64,000 nt of DNA, from positions 120,001 through 184,000 of the forward strand of contig JAVDOI010000136.1 in the NCBI GenBank assembly GCA_032191485.1, read 5' to 3'. The notes beneath the pieces were generated by a model. That model saw only the letters and a list, made by a program, of their open reading frames with translations. It was not told where the DNA came from and searched no databases. Below are positions 24,172 to 64,000 of the stretch, piece after piece (position 1 is the first letter of the stretch; every line of letters starts with the position of its first letter). The DNA is from Leptoclinus maculatus. Lineage: Eukaryota; Chordata; Actinopteri; Perciformes; Stichaeidae. The translations under genes and the position numbers were made by a program.

Positions 24172-25361
24172 CCTTCAGCTCTCAGCCTCCAGACGGTCAC
24201 ACGGTCCTTTAAAAACAACTACAACCAGCAGCAGATGTCTGAACTGCTGCAAGTCAAGGGAATCTTCAGATCGTAGCCGACACGGTGCTTTAATGTGGTT
24301 TGTATTCACTGTTACATCCACGATTGAAACACTCGCTGGTATGTGGAGTGGTACGGCATGCAGATGTGACAAAACACACTCGTACTGGAAACTCCAGATC
24401 TCAGGTTAGAACTTACACGTGGGAACTTGGTAGTGTGACGATTAATCCCCCAAAAAAAGGACAAATTTAACACTTTTAGGTTATAATACCAGATATATGG
24501 AGAAAGATTTAATCTGTAAATTAGACAAAAACAGCAATACTGTGATATTAAACTGTTCTAAACATCAGAATCACATCAATCTCAAACTTCAGCTTCATGA
24601 AGCTTCAGGTTTCTTTGTCAAATCAAATATCTTCATACATTTATTAAATGTATCCACAAGATTAACTGATTGATAATCAAATCAAGTTTGATTTTCCCTT
24701 ATCAATATCTGCAGTGATGGATGACGATTATTAGGTCAAAATGGCCGACACTTGGCGCTGATGATTGATGCGCGATAAATGTCTATGAAGTGTAAATATT
24801 AAATTGCTTATTAATAAAACTGATTCTCGGTGTCTGTGGCTTCACTCTGTCTCACATGTTACGGCTGTGAATGGACGTAAAACATGCTAAATATTCAACA
24901 ATCTTTTTTGCATTATTTATTTCTGCAGTTGAAATACTGTGTAGAAGAAATGTGGGAGAGAAAGAAGGTAACCACAGTAACATCATAGCAGTATGTAGCC
25001 ATGCTACGTTAGCAATCAGTGTTATATTAGCAGGTTATTGTGCTAGCATTAATGCGATAGAGTCACACACATACACACTATGAGCCTACATTCAAATCAC
25101 AAAGGTACGGCAGAAAATATTGTTCTGATTTCTTCTCTTACTTCCCGGCAGACTAAGCAGGTTGAAGTGCATCACTGTCTCAGATGGTCTAACGGGTTCC
25201 AGTGTGAACTCCTGCATCAGAGAATGAACTCTTTTCATGTCGGTGCCACCGGCCTGAACGTACTCAATAAGAACATCTACGTTGTCTTGCTGTGTAACGG
25301 ACACCAGCGTGACTCTCACTCTTCTTCTGCAGTTTGGCAACTCTTTGCTGCACAATCACTC
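24172..25361. other. tail-to-tail interval between nudt12 and the cytokine receptor
   Basis: Holds the nudt12 3' UTR (AATAAA at 24813) and presumably the 3' UTR of the minus-strand receptor. No exon, RNA gene or mobile element recognised. Confidence 0.6.
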
Positions 25362-34581
<9,220 letters not shown>

Positions 34582-34973
34582 AACAGGTCAAAATGAAGAA
34601 TAAAGTCAAAAGATCAGCTCATCCAGAAACGTGCGACTGCTTATTTCTTCATTTCTGACGTGTCAAAGATGAGGAAACCAGCAGATGAGCTCAGAGTGCC
34701 GAGATCAGGAAGTGACACTTCAAGTTATTAAAGACCAAACATCTGTACTGAGCGTGTGGAAAATACACGAGTCACAAACTACAAGAGTTCTTTCAATAGT
34801 CTTTTCTGTTTTGTTCTGTAAAATACTTTCAAATGCATTTGTGCATAAAAGATTATTGTTATAATCATTTTACTGTTATTATTATTATCAATGTAGTTGT
34901 TGTTGTTGTTGTTGTTGCTCTCTGGTGGACAAAACATGTAACGAGACACTGAACCTCAAACAGTTACTACTCT

Positions 34974-36810
34974 ACTGTACTACATCTCAGAGGTACATAG
35001 TGTACTTTATACTCCACTACACCTCAGAGGTACATAGTTTACTTTATACTGTACTACACCTCAGAGGTACATAGTGTACTTTATACTCCACTACACCTCA
35101 GAGGTACATAGTTTACTTTATACTGTACTACACCTCAGAGGTACATAGTGTACTTTATACTGTACTACATCTCAGAGGTACATAGTGTACTTTATACTCC
35201 ACTACACCTCAGAGGTACATAGTGTACTTTATACTGTACTACATCTCAGAGGTACATAGTGTACTTTATACTGTACTACATCTCAGAGGTACATAGTGTA
35301 CTTTATACTGTACTACATCTCAGAGGTACATAGTGTACTTGTTACTGTACTACACCTCAGAGGTACATAGTGTACTTTATACTGTACTACATCTCAGAGG
35401 TACATAGTGTACTTTATACTGTACTACACCTCAGGTACATAGTGTACTTTATACTCCACTACACCTCAGAGGTACATAGTGTACTTTATACTGTACTACA
35501 TCTCAGAGGTACATGTTGTACTTTATACTGTACTACATCTCAGAGGTACATAGTGTACTTTATACTGTACTACACCTCAGAGGTACATAGTGTACTTTCT
35601 ACTGTACTACATCTCAGAGGTACATAGTGTACTTTATACTCCACTACACCTCAGAGGTACATAGTGTACTTTATACTGTACTACATCTCAGAGGTACATA
35701 GTGTACTTTATACTGTACTACATCTCAGAGGTACATAGTGTACTTTATACTGTACTACATCTCAGAGGTACATATTGTACTTGTTACTGTACTACATCTC
35801 AGAGGTACATAGTGTACTTTATACTCCACTACATCTCAGGTACATGTTGTACTTTATACTGTACTACATCTCAGAGGTACATACTGTACTTTATACTGTA
35901 CTACATCTCAGAGGTACATAGTGTACTTTATACTCCACTACACCTCAGAGGTACATAGTGTACTTTATACTGTACTACATCTCAGAGGTACATAGTGTAC
36001 TTTATACTGTACTACATCTCAGAGGTACATATTGTACTTTATACTGTACTACACCTCAGAGGTACATGTTGTACTTGTTACTGTACTACATCTCAGAGGT
36101 ACATATTGTACTTTTTACTGTACTACATCTCAGAGGTACATAGTGTACTTGTTACTGTACTACATCTCAGAGGTACATATTGTACTTGTTACTGTACTAC
36201 ATCTCAGAGGTACATATTGTACTTGTTACTGTACTACATCTCAGAGGTACATAGTGTACTTTATACTGTACTACATCTCAGAGGTACATAGTGTACTTGT
36301 TACTGTACTACAACTCAGAGGTACATATTGTACTTGTTACTGTACTACATCTCAGAGGTACATATTGTACTTGTTACTGTACTACATCTCAGAGGTACAT
36401 AGTGTACTTGTTACTGTACTACATCTCAGAGGTACATATTGTACTTGTTACTGTACTACATCTCAGAGGTACATAGTGTACTTGTTACTGTACTACATCT
36501 CAGAGGTACATATTGTACTTGTTACTGTACTACATCTCAGGTACATATTGTACTTGTTACTGTACTACATCTCAGGTACATATTGTACTTGTTACTGTAC
36601 TACATCTCAGAGGTACATATTGTACTTGTTAATCTACTACATCTCAGAGGTACATATTGTACTTGTTACTGTACTACATCTCAGAGGTACATATTGTACT
36701 TTATACTGTACTACATCTCAGAGGTACATATTGTACTTTATACTGTACTACATCTCAGAGGTACATATTGTACTTTATACTGTACTACACCTCAGAGGTA
36801 CATATTGTAC
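34974..36810. repeat. 37-bp minisatellite, about 50 copies
   Basis: Unit CTGTACTACATCTCAGAGG + TACATAGTGTACTTTATA (37 bases), with ordered variants (CTCCAC for CTGTAC; TTGTTA for TTTATA; GTT or ATT for AGT). A few units lack GAGG. No stop occurs in several frames, which creates long spurious open frames of up to 267 codons. The array ends about 200 bases upstream of the ADP-ribosyltransferase ATG. Confidence 0.97.
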
Positions 36811-36903
36811 CTTACTTTCCCTTTTATGGTCATAACTGTCTCACACAACGGTCTCTTCCTGTTTCACTGTATCTTTCACTGTTTAACTTCCTGTATTGCC
36901 TCC

Positions 36904-36910
36904 TATAAAG
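36904..36910 (+). promoter_or_regulatory. TATA box candidate of the ADP-ribosyltransferase gene
   Basis: TATAAAG lies 105 bases before the ATG at 37015 and after the end of the 37-bp array. It would give a leader of roughly 75 nt. Placement is by position and motif only. Confidence 0.45.
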
Positions 36911-37014
36911 GTGGACTTTGGTCCCACTGTCGGGTGTCTCTGCTCGACTCCACAAGTTGCCAGAGATTGTTTCATCCATCAACGCTGTCTCCAGGTTTTC
37001 TGTGTCGGTGAAGG

Positions 37015-37921
37015 ATGAAGAAGACGGTCATTTGGGCAGCGGTGCTCCTCACGTACGGAGTCTCTACAGGAGCAGCAATGGTAGAGTACACACTGGTTTG
37101 CTTCACTGTAACATTTGCAGATAAGTGAATTTGTTCTTATAATTTCCATTATTTCTATTAAGGACTCCGGTAAACCTGGGCCGAGCACTTCCACTCAGTT
37201 TCCACTGGACATGGCTCCGGACTCTGTTGACGACATGTACGATGGCTGCCATGAAGACATGGTTAAGATGGCAACAAAAGTCCTGCAGAATGAGAGGAAC
37301 AAAGACAGCCAGTTCAAACAGGCCTGGGGCGACGCGGAGAAACTGTACAACAAGAAAGGGATGAAACCAAGACTGGGAAAAGAGCAGGTCATAGCTATCT
37401 ATGCTTACACCTTTGTCAGTGGAAACATGTATCTGCCTTTTAATGAAGCAGTTCGAACCCAGGGACCTCAGTACAAGACCACCTTCAAGTTTCACGCGCT
37501 CCACTTTTACCTGACTGACGTCATTCAACAACTCCACGCTCGCAGGCTCGATGATCTCCAGGAGGGAGAGGACGGATGTCTCACCGTCTACCGTAGAGTG
37601 GACAGATACTTCCAACATGCCGTCAACAAGCCGGTTCGCTTCGGCTCTTTTACCTCGAGCTCGTTGGGTCAGTACCCCAAGGCCAAGATATTCGGAGAGA
37701 AGTCGTGCTTTGAAATTGTCACGTGTTTGGGAGCAGACATCTCGATGCACTCCAGATATGAGAATGAAGCAGAGGTGCTGATTCCTCCGTACGAGGTCTT
37801 TAAAGTCACGGAGGTGAAGAAGAGATCCGATCAGCCGGGTCTCCCGTGCGAGGTGGTCTATAAACTGAAGAGTTCAGGGAAAGCTGTTTCTGATTTGAAT
37901 TGTGCTCTTTTTAAGAAATAA
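37015..37921 (+). CDS. secreted ecto-ADP-ribosyltransferase (ARTC family, arginine-specific type)
   Basis: Transfers ADP-ribose from NAD+ to arginine side chains of extracellular proteins in characterised relatives. Exons 37015-37080 and 37163-37921, 82-base intron, 274 aa. Exon 1 is a signal peptide (MKKTVIWAAVLLTYGVSTGAA). The second exon carries the fold with the R-S-ExE signature. R166 is in TVYRRVD, the STS-type strand is FGSFTSSS (182-189), and the ExE glutamates are E224 and E226 in NEAEVLIPPYEVF. The ExE form (not QxE) predicts arginine specificity. The C-terminus (SDLNCALFKK) lacks a hydrophobic GPI-attachment tail, so secretion rather than membrane anchoring is inferred. The ATG was chosen because it opens the signal peptide and splices in frame. 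AATAAA at 38182. Confidence 0.9.
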
Positions 37922-38181
37922 GCACCAAAACGTTTTAAGTGCATTTAACAAAACATGAAACATTCAGGACTTAGGATGCAAATTATCTTTAACAAAACAA
38001 TTCGTTAGCATCAACATTTGAATAACTCCTCAAACTGTGTAACAAGTGTTAATGTATCTGTATACAAATATCCAAATGAATATCAAGATGTTTTACCATT
38101 GTCCATGTCATCTGTGTTTAAATGAGACAATCAAGATAATCTGTCCTACAAAGTGACTGTATGTGAACTGTCCGGAGGAAT

Positions 38182-38187
38182 AATAAA
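38182..38187 (+). terminator. poly(A) signal of the ADP-ribosyltransferase gene
   Basis: AATAAA 261 bases after the stop codon, with a GT-rich stretch (TTTGTCCTCGTGTTGTG) about 20 bases downstream. Confidence 0.6.
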
Positions 38188-38479
38188 CATCAAAGTGTTT
38201 CAAAAGTTTGTCCTCGTGTTGTGTTACAGTCAAACACCTCGGAGTCCTCAAGAGACGCTCAGAGTTCATACAGTGTCAGTCGGACGTCTCTACGAACAGA
38301 TTAAACTGAGTTCAAAGAGACAAAGATCCTCTGAGACACGGATGAAGAAGAAGAGAAGAAACCAGCAGTCACTGCTTCAAGAAACAGGAAACATGAACAG
38401 CTTCCTGTTCAGTTTCAAGAGAAAGGCAGCGTAGAACAAGCTGGAGTTAACTTTATCACAATAGAAACAGAGTCGAGAG

Positions 38480-38997
38480 CAGAGGTCTTCAACAGGGGGT
38501 CCGCGACCCCTAGGGGGTCCGCGGAGGTACTGCAGGGGGTCCGCGACATTTTTGGTTGATTAGACAATTCTTTTATTTTCAATTTAATAATCAAACATGA
38601 ATCTGTCCATTATTTTAATAGTTCAGTATTGTATGCAAGACAGGTCCAGTGGCACTAATAGGCCATCACTCATTTTCGTTTCCACATTTATGTTTAAAAT
38701 GAAAACATCAGTTTGAATAGCTTGTATAATGATTATCATGCAATTAACAGACTGTTGATATTGTCTTTGGTATCAGTTGGCATGTTTATAAATGTCAGTG
38801 GCTCGACCACCCTACTCACTGTACCTTCATGTTTAAAATAAAAACATGAATATATGAACCTGAGTATTATTTGAATAGCTTAGTATTGAATGCACAATAA
38901 AGAGGTATGTGTATACATGGCACTAGGCCCAGTTTAATACATATAGTCGGGGGTCCCTGCTGGGGGTCCTTGGCCTGAAACACGTTGAAGACCCCTG
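38480..38997. mobile_element. non-autonomous hAT-like DNA transposon (518 bp)
   Basis: Terminal inverted repeats begin CAGAGGTCTTCAAC and end GTTGAAGACCCCTG, the form known for vertebrate hAT-Charlie elements. Inner ends carry repeated GGGGTCC(GCGACC). Flanks GTCGAGAG and AACTAGAG agree at 5 of 8 positions, a decayed 8-bp duplication. No transposase frame. Confidence 0.8.
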
Positions 38998-39218
38998 AAC
39001 TAGAGCTACTGTTGGAACATCAGCTGAACTCATCTCAGGTTAAACCTCTTCAATCAATATTTACTGATCAACAATCAAACTAATTCTACGTCAAGTTCAT
39101 CAGGATTCTCACATCATGTGACACTGAGGACTTCTTTCATAATATCTCTCACACACACACACACACACACACACACATAAATGACAGAAACACAACTGTT
39201 CATCCGTTTTCTTTTCAC

Positions 39219-39224
39219 TTTATT
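39219..39224 (-). terminator. poly(A) signal candidate of hira
   Basis: AATAAA on the minus strand, about 2.3 kb beyond the hira stop codon, in line with a long 3' UTR. A nearer signal cannot be excluded. Confidence 0.4.
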
Positions 39225-41511
39225 TCTTCAAAAGAAAAAGTTCAGCTCGTCTCTCCGCCCATTTTTTTTTCTTCTTTTTCTTATAGAAAATGGAAAACAG
39301 AAACAAAAACAAAAGGCCTTGTACAAACATTTAAAAATGACTAACAGCAAAAAGAAACAAAAGAAAGAGAAACTCTGTACAGATTGGTGAAGAAAGATGA
39401 AGTCTTCCTCGGCGCTGCTCGCTCTCCTCACTGTGCAGTGAAATACAGCAGTAATCCAGCTTCCTAAGCATCTCGATATATATATATATATATATACACT
39501 CACACACACACAAACACTCACACACACACAAACACTCTCTCACACACACACACATTGAGTTGGCAGATGAGTGCAGAAGTGGACAAATAAAGGCTAAACA
39601 CCAGTACGTTAGCTTAAAGTGAAGTTCATGTTGAGTTTCATCACCTGTTAAAACGTCAAGTTAAAGGATGTCAAACTAACTTATGCAGTTTGTTTATGTA
39701 TATATACATACATAATTATTTATATATATATATATTTAAACCTCCGATGAAACGTTCACATGATTTCATTAAGTCGACCCACGCTTCACTTGACAAACCA
39801 TTTCTTTTGTTGGATTCAATGAGTAAAAAAAAAGCACCGGCTGTTTGAAACTACAACACATGAGAGAGACGTTTGATGCACATCACATATCTCCAAGATG
39901 TCCTCTTTATTTCCCTCTCAGAAGGCCGACGACAGCAGCTACCGATATCTACAGTGAATCAGTGTGGACGTGACTGTGGCTCCAGGTCAGAGGAGCCATT
40001 GTTGAGGTTTGAACGAGAGAACTGTTCCGATACCTGAAGTTATAACCCGATATAAACATCGTTGTACGGCCGGACTCTGGTTTCATGAAACATGATTCAA
40101 TACGTGCAGAGAATGAATGCCGGAGAACTTCCTTCTTACCGTGTAAGACATGCTAGCTGTGGCTAACGTTACACTCTGCGCTAGCGGCTGCTCGATCGCT
40201 ACTGAGCGCGTGCAACGCCATCATCAGAGTCCACGATGGAAGTATTTAAGGAGTCATTTAGCTCCTTTGTCCTCTCTGGTGAGAGTTGCACGTGCTCAGT
40301 ACGGATCGGGTAGCGAACGACACGTTGAGCTGATAAATGACACGATAACGAGATATCGGGTCGGTGCAGAGACTCACAGGAAACACGTATGTCTGCAGCG
40401 GAGGCTTCTCTGACCCCTGGTATCGGAAAACTACTCAAGTTTTTATTAAAACTGTGTATTTAGAAGAGAATCAGTCTCTGAGAGACAGTCAATATGATTT
40501 AATATGAGTTAAAGACCTTGTGACTTGTGAATTCATTCATCCGAACACTCGTTTTGTGAAATAGTTTGATTTTAGGAGTTAAAACGACCGACGACATGAT
40601 GTCAAACTGTTTAAAAATGTCGTCTAGCTTCAACGTCCTTGGACTGATGTCATGGTTAAAGATGAAGATTCACGTTTTATATTTTCACAACGCGTTCACG
40701 TTAGCCGATTTATTTAGTTTCGCTCTTTAAGTCCAACTTCGGTCACTTCCTGTTTCTTTTCTTTAAGTGCTCCTTTGATCGACCAATCAGCTGCACGAAG
40801 CCCTTCTGTTCTCCGTTGCCCCCGAGAGGTCCGTCCTGTATTTCGGAATGTAAATCTACTTCCCAGCGGTGTCGTGAACTTGATTATCTTTTTCGCTGTG
40901 ACCTCATCATTTTGGCATTCGCGTTGTCGCTATAAAAGACGCTCAGAAAACAGACTCCGCCCCTTTCAAAGCTTTCGTCTGGACGCTCCGCAGACGTGCG
41001 GTTACTTCTACACTTTAACTTCACTTTGGTACAAGCATATTGCTCCTTTACATCCATTCTGATTCATCTTCTGCGCTCTCTCACACAGCTGCTGATGCCG
41101 CCGCCTCTCTTTAAGTTCATCTTGTTTAAGTCCATGATTAGGAGTGCAGGAGAGAGAGAGAGAGAGGTGTATAGCTCGGCAAAAAGAAGCACATTTAGCA
41201 GGAAAAAAATGACAAAAGACTGAAAGTTCAAACTGAGATCGTGATTAGAAAAAAGAAAAGGAGCACCACCGCTTCTTCCCGGTGAGCGACGGCACCGGAA
41301 ACGTCCACACGCTTGAGAAGCTGAGGACTGTCTGCTTTACAAAGTTCCTCACAGAAACACTCAGGATGTGTGTTTTATTGTCTCAGCCAGATCGGCGCTT
41401 CATTCTTCCCAAGTCGAGGAAAAGCGGTCAGAGTTTAGCCGGGACGAACCGAACCGGTTTCATGATGAGTCCAGGTGTGTGAGTGTGTGTGTGTGTAGTG
41501 GTGTGTGTGTG
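39225..41511 (-). other. presumed hira 3' UTR
   Basis: Follows the stop codon on the minus strand. Contains short (TA)n and (CA)n stretches (39478-39560) and no other recognisable gene. The open frames seen are short and without homology known to me. Confidence 0.45.
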
Positions 41512-61599
<20,088 letters not shown>

Positions 61600-61900
61600 G
61601 TTCAACTTAAATGATATATATATATTTAAATATATATACAACGCTAACCGCCGCCACCTCCACTCCACTCCAGCCTTTGTCTCAAACTCTGTCCGACACT
61701 TTGTTGTTTTTGAGATTCAACTCCTCCATCTCTGCGGCAGCATCTCCCAGAAAAACCCGAGCAAAGTGGGGCAAGATAGGGCAGCTCAGAGTCCGGACGA
61801 CAAAAGACGTGACACCAGGAAGTGTTTCCGTTGTTTTTTGACCGCGGACCGGAAAAAGCGTGCGGGGCGGCTGTCACAATAGTTCCTCAGGGGAGGAACT
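61600..61900 (-). promoter_or_regulatory. candidate hira promoter / 5' UTR
   Basis: CpG-containing sequence upstream of the hira ATG (61599), with ETS-like CAGGAAGTG (near 61816) and CCGGAAA (near 61849) and a GC box-like GGGGCGG (near 61864). No TATA box in good position, as expected for a housekeeping gene. The start site is not determined. Confidence 0.4.
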
Positions 61901-64000
61901 TTGTAGACTTTTTAAAAATATGTATTCAAATAAAATAATCTTTGGCATGTTTTAATGGATTTTAGCCTGTCATAAGTTTAGTTAAGTGTAATTAATCTAA
62001 CCTTACATCAAATGTATCACATCGTTGGAAAATGAATTTGATACGTGTTTTATTTTGAAAATCCCAGTGCGCAAACTCAGAATTTAAACTGTTAAGAGAA
62101 GTATGAAGAGACAAAGGGCTACATGTTTTTATTTATTGTTTACTTTAGTGGACTTTTACCTTATTTTGAATAATATTTACTCTGTGGAGGACTAAAGGTG
62201 CAATTACAATAAACACATGTAAAAAATAGCAAATCATTAAATATGAAAATAAATGAATACAAAACAAGTAATTAGTCAAATAAATATATAAATAAATACA
62301 CATTATTTATGGTGTCATAAATCAGTTTTCCACTTTTTGTCAAACTGTGGCTGCAGTTGCAACAGCATTCTTTTTATTTGACTTTATCCCATCATTTGTT
62401 CTAGTATTCTTTTTTAAATGATTTACTTTATTTTGATGTCTTTCTGCCCTGTGCATCACATGTCGACTGTTGACAAGGTTATTATTTAAAATAATAATTA
62501 AAGCGTCACAGTGATTTTTATTCACAGACACAGTTTATGCAACAATTCAATTTCATAGCGGGATAAAGGATGAAAAACATGGAACTTTTTGCTGGTGAAA
62601 CCGGGACAAAGAGCTTCATTTGATCCTGTAATATTATTACAAACATCCAGCCACCAGAAGGAGAACAAAGGTAGTGGAATGATTCATAACTTCACTGAAC
62701 TCAGAGCAAACAAACACAAAGAACAGACAATTATTTATTCAAATGAAGAGTCAAATGAGATGATCGTTCTTTTTCAGAGAAGTCATGACGTCAGTGAAGT
62801 ATGACATTGAACATCATCATTATCTTTACAAGTCAGTTAAAAAAAAGAGCAAATTATTACAAAGAAACGTACAAAAACAAACCCGTATTCATTCTGTTAT
62901 TAAACAAGGTTTTACAAAAGTTTCCATCACAGAATCTGTTTAATCATCACTTCACAGATAACTGAATGATCGGTGTAAACAGCAGAGTCCAGTCACCTCA
63001 TCGAGTCTAAGGAGCAGACACACCAGACATCACTCTGACCAAGGGAACGTAGAAAGTAGTGAACACCAACTCTGTTTAGAAAAGTCTCCATTCTGCCCAC
63101 ACGTTTAAGTAGTTCTTGTTTTCAACCAAACATCTTCTCAGTGTAGAAAACCTGCTGAAAAGGTCGATACATGAAGATGAACTGTTAAAGTAGATCACGC
63201 TGCAGTAGTGGGGTTCATATATAAAACTCAACCCCTTTGGAATCTATTAAACCTGACATTAACTCAAGCTCATCACAGCCTTTTTTACACAGTAAATAAT
63301 CCAAACCTGAAGGTATAGAAGACCCCAGTGTTATGAGAACTTTCCCCATGCACATGACCTTCAGCACATGACCTAAAGGTAATCACACAGAAGGTCTGAA
63401 CGTGTCGGCATAGAGGTGAGTGACAGCAGTGAGACCTGCAGGGGGCAGTGGAGAGCTTTCATGCTGGAGGTAGCAGCACACCGATAAAACTAAAAGAAAC
63501 CGTGCTGCCGAGCAAAAAACCCCTCTCTGTGCTAATGAGATAATGAGATAATGTGCAGACATTTGGTGCAAAATGTGCCTCTTTTCTATGCAAATGAGCC
63601 TCATTGCCAAAATACAGTCCAATTAAACAAGACCAGCGCCGATAGCCACGAGCAGTTACAGTGAAATGGTGACGATTGGTGGTGACTGAAGCACATTCTG
63701 AAGGCTGGTCCGTCATTTATTTTGGGACGCAGTGACAGGATGCAGATAGTGGTGTCATGAAAAATAAATGAATAAAGCTCCCCTACATGTTAAAATTCAT
63801 TTTATAAATGAATAAACAAATGATTTATTCCCTCTCGTGTTTGTTTTTACAGCAATTCCAGTGTCACTGGAGTCACTTATATACGTTAACATTTAAAGGA
63901 GTTGACCTGCAGAAAACTGTATTTAACGGCCCGACCGTTCAAGTCAGACGGACAAAAAATTAGAAACACCTCCCATTAAAAAGCAAAGCAGTTCAACAGC
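61900..64000. other. no gene recognised
   Basis: AT-rich sequence without an exon chain, RNA gene or transposon that I can support. Several TTTATT motifs could be minus-strand poly(A) signals of a gene lying outside the window. A short direct repeat of AATGAGAT lies at 63533-63552. Confidence 0.5.

Noticed and set aside
36032..36835. 267-codon open frame rich in YCTTSQRY and similar
   Set aside because: Produced by the 37-bp array. Three units give a 37-residue period and several frames are open at once, as expected of a stop-free tandem repeat.
37103..37750. 215-codon minus-strand frame opposite the ADP-ribosyltransferase
   Set aside because: Shadow of the + strand exon, which carries the full R-S-ExE signature.
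38153..38434. 93-codon frame after the ADP-ribosyltransferase
   Set aside because: It begins before the poly(A) signal at 38182 and shows no family feature; treated as chance.

Overview
The window is vertebrate nuclear DNA and most likely comes from a ray-finned (teleost) fish. It has multi-exon genes with GT-AG introns, many introns of only 80 to 1000 bases, very dense (CA)n and (TG)n tracts, several kilobase-scale minisatellites and hAT-type DNA transposon remnants. Proteins assembled exon by exon match vertebrate families from start to stop. Species assignment is inference; no search was run.

Layout. Bases 1-195 may hold the last two exons of an unidentified + strand gene. 2885-18352 (+) is a complete slc12a2-type Na-K-2Cl cotransporter (26 coding exons, 1092 aa). 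20616-24171 (+) is a complete nudt12 (7 exons, 457 aa). 25362-34581 (-) is a 15-exon, 744-aa class I cytokine receptor of the gp130/IL-12R-beta2/IL-27R-alpha type. 37015-37921 (+) is a two-exon secreted ecto-ADP-ribosyltransferase. 41512-61599 (-) is a complete hira histone-chaperone gene (25 coding exons, 1016 aa). 61900-64000 shows no callable gene. Reading frames were checked across every junction: the five CDS totals are 3279, 1374, 2235, 825 and 3051 nt, all divisible by three.

The genes do not form an obvious pathway: ion transport, peroxisomal NAD(H) hydrolysis, cytokine signalling, extracellular NAD-dependent protein modification and H3.3 chromatin assembly. nudt12 and the receptor are tail to tail, as are the ADP-ribosyltransferase and hira.

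The non-coding part is dominated by repeats: arrays with 16-bp and 21-bp units in slc12a2 introns, a 37-bp array between the receptor and the ADP-ribosyltransferase, and 24-bp, 11-bp and 23-bp arrays in hira introns. A hAT element sits inside the 24-bp array with a perfect 8-bp target duplication. Four copies of one ~300-bp dispersed repeat are present. Several long (UG)n tracts of the transcripts lie right at splice sites of slc12a2 and hira. The most interesting observations are these splice-site tracts, the origin of the 37-bp array from a dispersed repeat that already carries a 37-bp direct repeat, the MiT/TFE-like motif array in slc12a2, and a non-canonical GC splice donor. I did not find evidence for a wholly new gene system.
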